The notes: generated by a model not told the origin, from the sequence alone. 50,147 nt of DNA from Alphaproteobacteria bacterium (GCA_009928665.1 SACF01000029.1:1-50147); one strand, 5' to 3'. Counted from the first letter of the stretch, positions 1-9,393 are shown. Program-made: numbers and translations.

Positions 1-552
1 GAGGTACACCGTGCTTCCTCCGCCCCCGGTTCCGTAATAAAAGCTGAATCCGCCGCTCTGGACGGGCATCAGCAACTGTGCCTGGAGCCGGATGCCGACA
101 AACTTATTGAAATAGATCTTGGCGCCGCCGTTCACCCCCATGGCAAAGAACCAGTAGCTGTAATACTGCGAGGTCTTCGGGGCGAGGTAAAGCCCGCCCA
201 GGCTCATCCCTAAAAAGGGTGAAACCGTGGGATTGACCCGGAAATTCTTGGTGACGCCTACCATGTAATAGTTCTCACTCAGGGGAACGTCGTCATGCGG
301 GTACCCGATCGCTTCGCTGCTTGCTTTGGTATCGATGCGGTTGTACATCAGTTCGATATCCACCACGCGACTCATGCCGATGTCGAGGATCCCGCCGTAC
401 TGGGCGTTACCGTAAAAATAAAGACTGCCGTTGGAAGCATTCCACCGGGCGGGAAAAACATAGCCGCCGAACGGGGTGATTTCGACGCGTTGTGCCTGGG
501 CAAAGTACAGCGCAGAAAACAGGATCAGGAGGGTCAATAAAGTTCTTTTCAT
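1..552 (-). CDS. Outer-membrane beta-barrel protein, C-terminus cut by window edge
   Basis: The gene starts at the ATG complementary to 550-552 and runs off the left edge without a stop; 184 codons are visible. The first 20 or so residues form a typical signal peptide (basic start, Leu-rich core, ending near AQAQR). The rest is rich in alternating aromatic and glycine residues (FGGYVFPAR, GGILDIGMSR, YYMVGVTKNF, GLYLAPKTSQYY), as in 8-12-stranded porin-like barrels of Bacteroidota. It is transcribed divergently from the barrel gene at 706, so the two may share a control region. Function is unknown. The family could be 'outer membrane beta-barrel protein' in the broad sense; the missing C-terminus prevents a better call. 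Confidence 0.75.
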   Translation of the reverse strand, partial: MKRTLLTLLILFSALYFAQAQRVEITPFGGYVFPARWNASNGSLYFYGNAQYGGILDIGMSRVVDIELMYNRIDTKASSEAIGYPHDDVPLSENYYMVGVTKNFRVNPTVSPFLGMSLGGLYLAPKTSQYYSYWFFAMGVNGGAKIYFNKFVGIRLQAQLLMPVQSGGFSFYYGTGGGGSTVYL

Positions 553-576
553 CGTGAGGGTTTAAATGGTTTAACG

Positions 577-584
577 CAAAGATA
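577..584 (-). promoter_or_regulatory. Putative -7 element (TATCTTTG) for the beta-barrel gene at 552
   Basis: On the minus strand the sequence reads TATCTTTG, a match to the Bacteroidota -7 consensus TAnnTTTG, about 25 bases upstream of the ATG. I see no clear -33 TTTG at the usual 19-21 base spacing, so this is a partial match only. Confidence 0.35.
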
Positions 585-679
585 GGGGGTTTATGTCATA
601 TTTTAGTCCCGTTGGAAACGGGTTGTAAAAATATTATATTTTATTGCATAAATGTTGGTATTTCTTTTTGAAGGATGTG

Positions 680-687
680 TATTTTTG
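680..687 (+). promoter_or_regulatory. Putative -7 element (TATTTTTG) upstream of the operon at 706
   Basis: TATTTTTG matches TAnnTTTG. A GTTG at 654-657, 22 bases upstream, could serve as a degenerate -33. The element ends 18 bases before the preferred ATG at 706, which supports that start over the in-frame ATG at 652, because the latter would lie upstream of the promoter. Confidence 0.35.
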
Positions 688-705
688 CCTTTAAATATCG
701 ACCCT

Positions 706-1527
706 ATGAAAAAACATGTTTACCTGATGTTTCTTTTCTTCGCGCTGTGCGGGATGACCCGTGCGCAGAATTTCTATGTCCGGCTCGGTGTTGGGGTGTC
801 GGGGGGGATCTCCTCGAACGTCGACCTGCTCTATTCTTATTCCGGAAACGGTTCCCAACGCATGATATCGGTGGTGCCGCTGGCCCTGGGCCGCGGATTC
901 ACCGGCGTGGCCGCCTTTGGATACAAACCCTCGAAGTACTTCGGTGTTGAATTGGGGATCAGTCAGTTCCTGGGATTCCCCAAAGAGGCCGATTCGGTAA
1001 TAAGTCTTCCCGGTGCAGGGGCGACTGAAGCAACCGTGGCGGGAACGATGCTCGCGCTGAACCCGGCCATTGTGCTGAGCCCGGGCTTCCGGTACATCAA
1101 TCCGTATGCCCGTATCGGTTTTATACTTGGTATCCGGCCTACCATCAATGCCACCGGCGAATACCGGAATGCGAGCATGAATCCCCCCGACGAATCCAAG
1201 GCCATCCGGCACTTTTACGGCGGGGTTGCAGTCGGGTTGAATGCCGCCCTGGGTGTGACGTGGAAGGTCAGCAATAACGTCGGGCTTTTCGCGGAGTTTG
1301 CCTTCAGCAATCTCAACTATTCTCCCCGGTACAGTGAGGTCACCTGGTATGAAAAGAACGGGGTCGATCAGCTTTCGTCGCTGACCGTGAAGCAGAAAAA
1401 TACGGAATATTATTCCAATATCGATCCCGATGAGGTGATCCCCGACACCAGTCCCGACAAGCAACTGAGGAAAAACGTACCCTTCAGCAATGCCGGGGTG
1501 AACATCGGGGTATCCTTCAGTTTTTAA
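706..1527 (+). CDS. Secreted outer-membrane beta-barrel protein
   Basis: 273 residues. The start at 706 (MKKHVYLMFL) is preferred over an in-frame ATG 18 codons upstream because it gives a clean signal peptide ending near MTRAQN and lies just after a plausible promoter. The mature part has repeated amphipathic strands with Gly/aromatic pairs (GFTGVAAFGYKPSKYFGVELG, ARIGFILGIRP, GVAVGLNAALGVTWKVSNNVGLFAEFAFS) and ends in GVNIGVSFSF, whose terminal Phe is typical of proteins inserted by BamA. It is the first of three codirectional envelope genes (706-2853) with short gaps. No specific substrate can be inferred. Confidence 0.8.
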   Translation: MKKHVYLMFLFFALCGMTRAQNFYVRLGVGVSGGISSNVDLLYSYSGNGSQRMISVVPLALGRGFTGVAAFGYKPSKYFGVELGISQFLGFPKEADSVISLPGAGATEATVAGTMLALNPAIVLSPGFRYINPYARIGFILGIRPTINATGEYRNASMNPPDESKAIRHFYGGVAVGLNAALGVTWKVSNNVGLFAEFAFSNLNYSPRYSEVTWYEKNGVDQLSSLTVKQKNTEYYSNIDPDEVIPDTSPDKQLRKNVPFSNAGVNIGVSFSF

Positions 1528-1572
1528 CGAAGTTCCATCATTAATCTTTTTACTATTTAAATTTCATCATCT

Positions 1573-2184
1573 ATGAAAACAAAACCTGGTCTTTTAATCC
1601 TGGGTCTGGGTCTGTTACTGACCCTCTCCTGTTCGAAGTATCCCCCGTCATCCGAAAGGTTGCTCGAGGATCTTGCGGTCATCACGCAGTATGACACCAA
1701 GATCGACTTCAACAACTACCACACTTTTACCATGGCAACCTCCATCGTGAAGATCACCAACCGTGATACGACGAATGTTTCAGATGCCACAGCCACCGCC
1801 ATTCTCGACCAGATCTCGAAGAATATGGAAGCGCGGGGTTTCATCAAGGCCATCACACCGGTGGTACCCGACTTTGGCGTACAGGTGGTCTATTTCCAGA
1901 ACACCACGGTGTACACCTACTATTACGACTGGTGGGGATATTATCCTTCCTGGTATTATTACTATCCCTATTACCCGGTTTATTACTCCTCGTACACGAC
2001 CGGATTGGCCAACATCGAGTTGGTCGACCTCAAGGTGGTTGATCAAAATAAAAAGCAGCTCTATCTGCGATGGAACGGGTATATCAGGGGGTTGCTGACG
2101 GGCGATCACACTACGGCCGAAATTCTCCGTTGCGTGGATCAGGCTTTCATTCAGACGCCCCAGTTAAAAACAACAGCCAATTAA
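1573..2184 (+). CDS. DUF4136-type lipoprotein with Tyr-rich segment
   Basis: 203 residues. Residues 1-20 form a lipoprotein signal peptide with lipobox LTLSC (Cys20), so the protein should be membrane-anchored in the envelope. The body resembles DUF4136: a conserved DFxxYxTF-like start (IDFNNYHTFTM), an AILDQISKNMEARGF helix, and a C-terminal LYLRWNGYIRGLL segment. Between residues about 115 and 140 there is an unusual aromatic block of Tyr, Trp and Pro. Similar Tyr-rich segments occur in some DUF4136 members, where metal or surface contacts have been guessed but not shown. The gene sits 45 bases after one barrel gene and 21 bases before another, so it is probably cotranscribed with them. Confidence 0.75.
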   Translation: MKTKPGLLILGLGLLLTLSCSKYPPSSERLLEDLAVITQYDTKIDFNNYHTFTMATSIVKITNRDTTNVSDATATAILDQISKNMEARGFIKAITPVVPDFGVQVVYFQNTTVYTYYYDWWGYYPSWYYYYPYYPVYYSSYTTGLANIELVDLKVVDQNKKQLYLRWNGYIRGLLTGDHTTAEILRCVDQAFIQTPQLKTTAN

Positions 2185-2205
2185 TAACCCTAAAAGACTT
2201 TAATC

Positions 2206-2853
2206 ATGAAAAAGATAGTATCCGTCATTTTTCTGGTGTTTCTCACCCTCGGAGTTGTCAGGGCGCAGGAACCGACGAGCGCGGGTTATACCCCCTCTTC
2301 CTATTACACCTTCTCATGGAATACCGCATTTCCGATCGGGAATTTCCACGACTGGGTCAGTCAGCCCGGTCCGGCCGGTTTTGATTTCGGGGGCCGCTAC
2401 CTGATCCGGAACGGTCTGACCGCCGGATTTAACATTGGCTGGCAGCGGGTCGCCAAGATTTACGACAATCAGACCTACACCATTCCCGACAAAGGGATTG
2501 CCATAACGGCGCGGAATTACCGCTTTACCTGGATGGTTCCCTTCCAGGCGGTCATCGCCTATCATTTTATCCCGCAGAAGGTCGTTTCGCCTTATGTAGG
2601 CCTTGGTATCGGCGGCGATTACATGGAGCATCACCTGATGATCCAGGAGTACGACATTTACAAGACCTGCTGGGATTTTTCGCTCACCCCCGAAGTCGGC
2701 ATTCTGGCCCGGTTCGGCGCTTTCTCCAACTGGGGAGCGATTCTCGCGTTCAACTATAAATGGACCACCAACCGCATCGATCTGTATGAGGAGGAATCGC
2801 GCGATCTGCAGATGCTGAACATCAAAGTCGGCATCGCGTTGACGATCCGGTAA
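2206..2853 (+). CDS. Outer-membrane beta-barrel protein (OmpX-like size)
   Basis: 215 residues with a signal peptide (MKKIVSVIFLVFLTLGVVRAQ). The mature chain of about 195 residues has the alternating pattern expected of an eight-stranded barrel (FDFGGRYLIRNGLTAGFNIGW, FQAVIAYHFIPQKVVSPYVGLGIGGDY, GVILA-like strands and a final KVGIALTIR). The end is Arg rather than Phe, which is slightly atypical. It is the last gene of the 706-2853 operon and is followed directly by a strong intrinsic terminator. Possible role: envelope structure or small-molecule passage; no more can be said. Confidence 0.75.
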   Translation: MKKIVSVIFLVFLTLGVVRAQEPTSAGYTPSSYYTFSWNTAFPIGNFHDWVSQPGPAGFDFGGRYLIRNGLTAGFNIGWQRVAKIYDNQTYTIPDKGIAITARNYRFTWMVPFQAVIAYHFIPQKVVSPYVGLGIGGDYMEHHLMIQEYDIYKTCWDFSLTPEVGILARFGAFSNWGAILAFNYKWTTNRIDLYEEESRDLQMLNIKVGIALTIR

Positions 2854-2878
2854 AACTGCTGAAATTCAAATCCTGAAG

Positions 2879-2914
2879 CGGCCGCCCCGAAAATAAGGGG
2901 CGGCCGTTTTTTTT
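2879..2914 (+). terminator. Rho-independent terminator
   Basis: A perfect 10-bp GC-rich stem (CGGCCGCCCC at 2879-2888 pairing with GGGGCGGCCG at 2897-2906) with an 8-base loop is followed by eight T residues at 2907-2914. It lies 25 bases after the stop of the barrel gene and closes the 706-2853 operon. Confidence 0.93.
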
Positions 2915-3287
2915 ACGACACCGGCCTTCCGGAAAACCGGATGCATCCTCAAATACTTTTGATTTTGTTCAGTCGATCCGGATCATTTTCACTGTTTCAT
3001 TTGATCATCACCAATTTCCGGGTTCAGGAATCGTGCGTTCCACGGTCCGGGTTCTATCCGGAAGAATGTCAGGCTGTGACACCGGTGATCAGGATAGTCG
3101 AGAACATACAGGATTCCATGCCGGAGGAATAAATATATACAAAGATATTATATAATTACCGGGAATCATTATCGGCCTCCCGGAATAATTTTTTTAAAAA
3201 TTTTTGACTCTTTTCATAGGGTTTTTCGGTTCCAGGGTATCTGAATAACAGAGAACCCATCAAAAACGAATTAAAAAACCTGTTGCC
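2915..3287. other. Intergenic region without a convincing gene
   Basis: The 373 bases after the terminator hold one short open frame (2941-3132, 63 codons) with no recognisable domain or signal peptide. The part from 3132 to 3250 is AT-rich and probably carries the promoter of the gene at 3288, but I find no full TTTG/TAnnTTTG pair. Confidence 0.5.
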
Positions 3288-4538
3288 ATGGAAAAATTGA
3301 CTCAAAGTATGATCCGGATCAGCATGATGCTGTTCCTGATCTTTATATTCAGTGCGCTTCGGGCGCAGAACGGTTATGTCACCGTTTCGGGCCACCTTAA
3401 AGACACCAAATCGGGAGAAAAAATCGTACATGCCACCATCACGGTTCCGGGAACCAACATCGGCACCGTTTCGAATTCAGAAGGGGAGTTTATCCTGAAA
3501 GTTCAGAATTCGCTCAACGCGGAGTACTTCGAGGTTTCACACCTGAGTTATACCACCACCAAGTTCAAAATCGGCGAGGCTTCGGGAAAGGAAAAGACCT
3601 TTTACCTGGAACTGCAGCCCATTCAGCTTAAAGAATTGTCAGTAGTACCTGGCGATGCACGCGGAATCGTCGAGATGGCCATGCACCGCATCCGGAAGAA
3701 CTACAGCGAAGGAGCCAACATGATGACCGGCTTTTACCGGGAGTCGATCCGTCAGCGCCGCGACTATGTCTCTATCTCCGAGGCGGTTGTCGATATCCGC
3801 AAGGCCCCTTACACCAACTGGCAGGACGACCAGGTGAAGATCTTCAGGGGAAGAAAAAGCACCAACGTGAAAAAGGCCGATACGCTGATGGTACAATTAC
3901 AGGGCGGTCCGAATGTTTCGCTGCTGCTCGACATTGTGAAGAACACCGACCTCAGCATCGCCCTCGACAGTCTGGATAACTACCAGTTCGAGATTGAGTC
4001 GATGGTGACGATCGATAACCGGCTTAACTGGGTGATCGGTTTTACGCCCAACGTGATCAAAGCGGTTCCCCTTTACAACGGGAAGCTTTACATCGCCCAG
4101 GATAACATGGCCATCACCCGCGCCGAATTCAGCCTCGACCTCGACGATACCGACAAGGCTGCGCGGCTTTTTGTCCAGAAAAAACCCATGGGACTGGTAT
4201 TCACGCCTACATCGACCAGTTACCTCGTGACCTACAAGGAGCAGAACGGTAAATTTTATCTCAGTTATGTCCGGGTCGATCTTAAATTCCGGTGCGACTG
4301 GAAGCGAAAACTCTTCAAAAACCACTATACCGTGATGTCGGAACTGGCCATCACCGACCGGCATGAGGATAATATCGTTAAATTTGCCAATCAGGAGGTT
4401 TTCAAGACCAACATGGTTTTCGAAGAAAAAGTTCAGGCCTTTGCCGATCCCGATTTCTGGGGCGATAACAACATCATTGAACCCGAGAACTCGATTGAAA
4501 ATGCCATTAAAAAGCTTTCGAAAAGTCTGAAAAAGTAA
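3288..4538 (+). CDS. Carboxypeptidase-regulatory-like domain protein (paralog of the 6232 product, no STN)
   Basis: 416 residues. A signal peptide (ending near LRAQNG) is followed by a CarboxypepD_reg-like beta-sandwich (about residues 28-110: SGHLKDTKSGEKIVHATITV, then EGEFILKV). This fold precedes TonB receptors in Bacteroidota, but no plug or barrel follows. Residues about 130-416 form a domain of unknown function shared with the product of the gene at 6232: compare GFYRESIRQ with AFYREGVMK, the DQVKI/DQVKL segment, and the C-terminal DFWGDNN/DFWGNFN plus a Lys/Ser helix. The protein is probably periplasmic or outer-membrane associated. It precedes an ECF sigma gene by 47 bases, and the two may be cotranscribed. 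Confidence 0.75.
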   Translation: MEKLTQSMIRISMMLFLIFIFSALRAQNGYVTVSGHLKDTKSGEKIVHATITVPGTNIGTVSNSEGEFILKVQNSLNAEYFEVSHLSYTTTKFKIGEASGKEKTFYLELQPIQLKELSVVPGDARGIVEMAMHRIRKNYSEGANMMTGFYRESIRQRRDYVSISEAVVDIRKAPYTNWQDDQVKIFRGRKSTNVKKADTLMVQLQGGPNVSLLLDIVKNTDLSIALDSLDNYQFEIESMVTIDNRLNWVIGFTPNVIKAVPLYNGKLYIAQDNMAITRAEFSLDLDDTDKAARLFVQKKPMGLVFTPTSTSYLVTYKEQNGKFYLSYVRVDLKFRCDWKRKLFKNHYTVMSELAITDRHEDNIVKFANQEVFKTNMVFEEKVQAFADPDFWGDNNIIEPENSIENAIKKLSKSLKK

Positions 4539-4585
4539 CTATTTGGCTGGATCCCTGTACCAGGATAACCCTCAATAACAAACCG

Positions 4586-5167
4586 ATGTCGCTCAACGAC
4601 CTCTTCACGCAAAGAAACATTCAGCATGGCGACATCGGTGAATTCGAGCGGCTTTTCACGAAATATTACGAACCCTTATGCCGTCATGCCAATAAAATTC
4701 TGAACGACATGGATACTTCGGAAGACCTGGTGCAGGAGTTTTTCTACCAATTCTGGAAGAACCGGGAGACCTTCACGGTGCGGTTATCGCTGAATGCCTA
4801 CCTCTATCAGTCGATCCGCAACAACGCGTTGCATCACCTCGAACATCTTGCCATACGAAGAAGTTACGCGGAACAGGTACGCGGCGAACAGCGTGAAACG
4901 GCGCCTGCACCGGAGCCACAATCGGCGGAGCTGAATGACCTGACCCGGGTGATCGAAAACACGCTGAACCAGATGCCGGAGCGTTGTTCCCGGATCTTCC
5001 GGATGAACCGCTTTGACGGGAAAAAGTACCGTGAAATCGCCGCGATCCTTTCCATCTCGGTGAAGACGGTGGAGGCGGAGATGGGAAAGGCGCTTCAGAT
5101 CTTCAGGAAATCCCTGAAAGATTACACGGGTGATGAGGCCGGGATCTATCCAAAGAACAGTTTGTAA
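4586..5167 (+). CDS. ECF-family RNA polymerase sigma factor
   Basis: 193 residues. Region 2 (about residues 20-90) contains FERLFTKYYEPLCRHA, then DTSEDLVQEFFYQFWKNRETF, the classic ECF pattern for core binding and -10 recognition. Region 4 (about 130-180) contains LNQMPERCSRIFRMNRFDGKKYREIA followed by a helix-turn-helix (LSISVKTVEAEMGKAL). It lacks region 3, as ECF factors do. The FecR-like anti-sigma gene begins 34 bases downstream, as in FecI/FecR pairs. It should direct transcription when released from the anti-sigma factor; the target promoters are unknown but may include this locus. Confidence 0.93.
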   Translation: MSLNDLFTQRNIQHGDIGEFERLFTKYYEPLCRHANKILNDMDTSEDLVQEFFYQFWKNRETFTVRLSLNAYLYQSIRNNALHHLEHLAIRRSYAEQVRGEQRETAPAPEPQSAELNDLTRVIENTLNQMPERCSRIFRMNRFDGKKYREIAAILSISVKTVEAEMGKALQIFRKSLKDYTGDEAGIYPKNSL

Positions 5168-5201
5168 CCAGAGATCAATCGCGATAAAGAGGAGAAACGA
5201 A

Positions 5202-6221
5202 ATGGGAACCAGGGAGCATCAACGGGAATGTGACGAAAAGCTGGCAAAGTACCTGAGCGGGGAGATGAGCGGGGAGGAGTTTTGGGCTTTTCAGAAGGAA
5301 ATTTCATCTTCGGATGAAACATTAAGGAGGACAGAGATGATGAAAAAAAAGTGGAAGGCGCTGGAACAGTTTCACGGGACGCCGGGGCCCGATGCGCGGC
5401 AGGCCTGGGAAAAGCTGCACGGCCGCCTGGAGGGCGAGGGTCTGATCCCCGCCGCGGACAACCCTTCACGCCGCTTACCGGTACCGGTTTTCACACGCAT
5501 TGCCGCCGCGATCGTGGCGCTGGTGGCGCTGGCAGCGATCCTTTATTACACAGTCGACCGCGAGCCCGCCACCCGGATGGTTCAACTCAGCACCGCCTCC
5601 GAATCGAACACCCTGATCAAAACCCTGGCCGACGGCTCAGTGGTATATCTCGACCGGAATTCCCGCTTCTCTTATCCCGGGAACTTTGAAGCCGATTCCC
5701 GTACCGTGGAATTACAAGGCAAAGCCTTTTTCGACATCACCCCCGATCCCGCCAAACCCTTCATCATTGAAACCGGTAAAACCCTAATCCGCGTGCTGGG
5801 AACCTCCTTTCACGTGATCACGGACAACGGGAGCAAATTTGAACTGATGGTTGAACGGGGAACGGTGCGGGTCACCCTGAAGGATGATCCATCGATCGTT
5901 CAACTGGTGACAGCCGGCGAAAAGATCGCGGTGGCGGAGAACCGGCTTATAAAATCGAAAATAGCTGGAAATGAAGATACTGCCTGGTATAAACAGCGGA
6001 TTCATTTCAAGGATGAAATGCTTGGAAATATAATTCCCGTGCTAAACCGGAATTTCAGCGTTAACTTCGCAACGGCGGATGAGGAGACAGGCAGGTTGCG
6101 GCTGACCGTCACTTTCGACCGGAACGCGGCCGGATCCATCGCCGAACTCCTTTGCGCGACGCTGAACCTGAAAAGCCAGGCTATCAATGGAACCATTGTA
6201 TTTTCGAAGAACAGGAACTGA
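5202..6221 (+). CDS. FecR-family anti-sigma factor
   Basis: 339 residues, starting at 5202 behind the purine-rich stretch AAAGAGGAGAAACGA; an in-frame ATG 24 codons upstream overlaps the sigma gene and is less likely. The N-terminal cytoplasmic part (1-95, DEKLAKYLSGEMSGEE) should bind the sigma factor. A membrane helix lies at about 99-117. The periplasmic part has the FecR domain (about 125-215: TLADGSVVYLDRNS, VELQGKAFFDI, LGTSFHV) and a DUF4974 domain at the C-terminus (FKDEMLGNIIPVLNRNFSV). In known systems DUF4974/FecR contacts the STN domain of a TonB receptor. Here the adjacent partner with an STN domain is the barrel-less protein at 6232. Confidence 0.92.
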   Translation: MGTREHQRECDEKLAKYLSGEMSGEEFWAFQKEISSSDETLRRTEMMKKKWKALEQFHGTPGPDARQAWEKLHGRLEGEGLIPAADNPSRRLPVPVFTRIAAAIVALVALAAILYYTVDREPATRMVQLSTASESNTLIKTLADGSVVYLDRNSRFSYPGNFEADSRTVELQGKAFFDITPDPAKPFIIETGKTLIRVLGTSFHVITDNGSKFELMVERGTVRVTLKDDPSIVQLVTAGEKIAVAENRLIKSKIAGNEDTAWYKQRIHFKDEMLGNIIPVLNRNFSVNFATADEETGRLRLTVTFDRNAAGSIAELLCATLNLKSQAINGTIVFSKNRN

Positions 6222-6231
6222 GACAAACAAC

Positions 6232-7794
6232 ATGGAGTTTTGCCGGGGCGTCAGCCCGGTTATCCCTTCGCGGGCCTGCATGATGATTGCAGGCCTGTTC
6301 CTTTTATGGATCGGCACGGCATCGGCACAGGATCCGCTGCTTGAGCAGGAGATCCGGGTTACCGGTCAACGCACTACCCTGTATGAGGCGCTGAATGTGA
6401 TTTCGCAACAGGCCGGTTGTTTTTTTATCTATAACAGTGAGACGGTAAAGAACGACAAAAGGGTGCGGCTTAAGCCCGGCCATCAGCCGCTCCGCAAGGT
6501 TCTCGACGACCTGCTGGCCGATCCCGGGCTCGATTACCGGGTGATGGGGCGCTATATCCTGATCCGCAAAAAGGAACCGCCGGCCGAAATTTCCCAACAA
6601 GTACAACAACCCGACACCCTTCAGCATATCCTCATCCGCGGGCATGTTTACGACCGGCAGAACCGGGCTCCGATTCCTTATGCCACGGTGGGTATTGTTG
6701 AGGATAACACTGGCACCGTCACCAACCAGGATGGCTTTTTCATGATCCGGATCCCAGCTTCGGGGGTAGGATCCATGCTGACGGTATCGCATCTCGGTTA
6801 TCTGAGCGAGAAGTTTCCCGTCAGGCTGCTACACGATCAGCGGGTCGATATCTTCCTGGAGCGAAGGGTCATTTCGATCCAGGAGGTGATCATCCGGTAT
6901 GTGGATCCGGAAGCCGTGGTCGAAAAGGCGCTGGAACGGCGCAAGTTGAATTATGCGGTCGACCCCGTTTACCTTACCGCGTTTTACCGGGAGGGGGTGA
7001 TGAAGAACCAAAACTGCATCGGTTATACTGAGGCGGTTTTCAGGGTTTTCAAATCTCCCTGGGATGTCGGCGTACTTTCTGACCAGGTAAAGCTGATGAA
7101 ATCGCGGAAAATTCAGAATACGGATCCCCGCGACACGGTGTTCCTGAAACTCAAAGCCGGCATTCAATCGGCACTTCAACTGGACCTGGTGAAAGAGGTC
7201 CCGGACTTTCTCGATCTGAGGACCCCTTCATCGTACAACTACCGTTACGCGGGGCTTACCTCTTATGATGCCAAAGATGCCTATGCCATCCATTTTGTGC
7301 AGAAGGAGGGTATCCGGGAGGCTTTATATACCGGGACGCTGTACATTGGCAAAGATGATTTCGCCCTGCTGGGAGCAGATTTCGAGATCAACCCCGACTA
7401 CCTTGAGTTGGCGGCTGAAAACCTGGTTTTACGAAAGAGCCCGAACCTGACCGTCAGGCTCGAAAAGATCAGCTATTCGGTAAGCTATATGCCCTATAAC
7501 GGAAGGTACTATCTGCGACATGTACGATGCGACATCGGGTTGAAGACCCGCTTACGCAGGCGGATGGCGACCGACCGGTTCGATACCTTCCTTGAATTCG
7601 CCACCTGCCGCATCGATACGGCCGGCGTGGTGAAATTTCCCCGGCAGGAGGTGTTAAAGCCCGGCGTGATCTTTTCCGATCAGCCTTATACCCCCGATGA
7701 CGATTTCTGGGGCAACTTCAACGTGATCGCGCCGGAAGCCGGACTGAGCGAAGCGCTTTCAAAGATCAAAGGAAAAATTGAGGAGATCCGCTGA
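6232..7794 (+). CDS. STN plus carboxypeptidase-regulatory-like protein without TonB barrel
   Basis: 520 residues from the ATG at 6232, 10 bases after the anti-sigma stop. An upstream in-frame ATG at 6187 overlaps fecR and adds no useful sequence. After a signal peptide (ending near GTASAQD) comes an STN domain at about 40-112 (TLYEALNVISQQAGCFFIYN, LRKVLDDLL, YILIRKK). A CarboxypepD_reg-like domain follows at about 132-212 (IRGHVYDRQNRAPIPYATV, DGFFMIRI). The remaining 300 residues match the product of the gene at 3288, not a TonB plug or barrel. Known STN domains in transducing TonB receptors pass a signal to FecR, so this protein is well placed to do so, but transport cannot be its role. 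Subcellular site: periplasm or outer membrane, by inference. Confidence 0.8.
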   Translation: MEFCRGVSPVIPSRACMMIAGLFLLWIGTASAQDPLLEQEIRVTGQRTTLYEALNVISQQAGCFFIYNSETVKNDKRVRLKPGHQPLRKVLDDLLADPGLDYRVMGRYILIRKKEPPAEISQQVQQPDTLQHILIRGHVYDRQNRAPIPYATVGIVEDNTGTVTNQDGFFMIRIPASGVGSMLTVSHLGYLSEKFPVRLLHDQRVDIFLERRVISIQEVIIRYVDPEAVVEKALERRKLNYAVDPVYLTAFYREGVMKNQNCIGYTEAVFRVFKSPWDVGVLSDQVKLMKSRKIQNTDPRDTVFLKLKAGIQSALQLDLVKEVPDFLDLRTPSSYNYRYAGLTSYDAKDAYAIHFVQKEGIREALYTGTLYIGKDDFALLGADFEINPDYLELAAENLVLRKSPNLTVRLEKISYSVSYMPYNGRYYLRHVRCDIGLKTRLRRRMATDRFDTFLEFATCRIDTAGVVKFPRQEVLKPGVIFSDQPYTPDDDFWGNFNVIAPEAGLSEALSKIKGKIEEIR

Positions 7795-7803
7795 GATCCT
7801 GTC

Positions 7804-7832
7804 GGGGTCAACAGTAAAGGGAAGTTGACTCC
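7804..7832. terminator. Weak inverted repeat between convergent genes
   Basis: GGGGTCAAC (7804-7812) pairs with GTTGACTCC (7824-7832) with one G-T wobble and an 11-base loop. A second overlapping arm pair, ACAGTAA (7811-7817) and TTACTGT (7838-7844), gives an alternative hairpin. There is no T-tract, so termination activity is uncertain; position between convergent stop codons is the main support. Confidence 0.3.
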
Positions 7833-7844
7833 AATAATTACTGT

Positions 7845-8534
7845 TTAACCGATAAACAGACCTTCAATTCTGACTTTATATCCTCCGTCGGAGAGTCGTG
7901 TTACAGCATTTATCAATCCACTGTGTCTCCATTGAAGCATGCAACGTCGCGGCAGAAACCAGTACCGACGGCCCAGTTCTATTTCCCCTTTCCATTCCCG
8001 GATCAATCCCTCATAACCCTGGGCAGTATAATAGCCAATATCGATAAATCCTTCTGAACGGGGTTTTAAAGGACCCGTGACACACCAGTGGATCACGCCG
8101 TTACGGGGGTCAACCCCGGTAACAATTCCGCAGTGCGTAATCGGGCAACCGCATGACATTCCCATCGGACGACCGATCATCAAGTCCCCTTTTTTTATTC
8201 CGAGGTCTTTCACAAGAGCAGGGTTATAAGGCAATATGGTCTCCCTGGGTCCGGGTTCGTTATCGAAACAATCAAGGATAAAGTCGAAATCCCGGTTCAG
8301 ATGATCTTTCCAGCCCATCTTTTCACCTATTTGAGCTGCGGACCTGCGATTAATATTTACGGACGTTTTAATTACCGAACCGCCATTTGGTTTTACATGA
8401 ATGCATTTTTTCAGTTCTGTTTCAAAGCGATCGACGGATTCGGCGAAAGTTTCACAGTTTCTGAATCCGCAAAGACCACAGTCCAACAAGGGAAGCATCC
8501 CGAGAGTTTTTTTTTCGTTTACAGGCATATTCAT
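7845..8534 (-). CDS. 4Fe-4S-domain protein of an NTPase/cysteine-desulfurase-type operon
   Basis: 229 residues. The N-terminus carries a 4Fe-4S motif of the PF04060 type: Cys19-x2-Cys22-x4-Cys27-x16-Cys44 (DCGLCGFRNCETF). A second Cys group lies at 128, 130 and 135 (GMSCGCPITHCG), in a domain that also contains LVKDLGIKKGDLMIGRP and ends in a small basic segment. I do not recognise the C-terminal domain. In CO dehydrogenase and related corrinoid/iron-sulfur proteins the PF04060 domain carries an electron-transfer or structural cluster. The gene is the last of a four-cistron operon read from 10202. The context (ABC-type ATPase, metal-type GTPase, NifS fragment) suggests assembly or repair of a metal cluster; that role is inferred. 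Confidence 0.7.
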   Translation of the reverse strand: MNMPVNEKKTLGMLPLLDCGLCGFRNCETFAESVDRFETELKKCIHVKPNGGSVIKTSVNINRRSAAQIGEKMGWKDHLNRDFDFILDCFDNEPGPRETILPYNPALVKDLGIKKGDLMIGRPMGMSCGCPITHCGIVTGVDPRNGVIHWCVTGPLKPRSEGFIDIGYYTAQGYEGLIREWKGEIELGRRYWFLPRRCMLQWRHSGLINAVTRLSDGGYKVRIEGLFIG

Positions 8535-8540
8535 AGGTTT

Positions 8541-9393
<853 letters not shown>

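Noticed and set aside
691..1464. Minus-strand open frame (257 codons) opposite the first barrel operon gene
   Set aside because: No signal peptide or domain, and the plus-strand gene has a proper export signal and barrel pattern.
2941..3132. 63-codon open frame between the terminator and the gene at 3288
   Set aside because: No signal peptide, domain or ribosome-binding site; composition does not resemble neighbouring genes.
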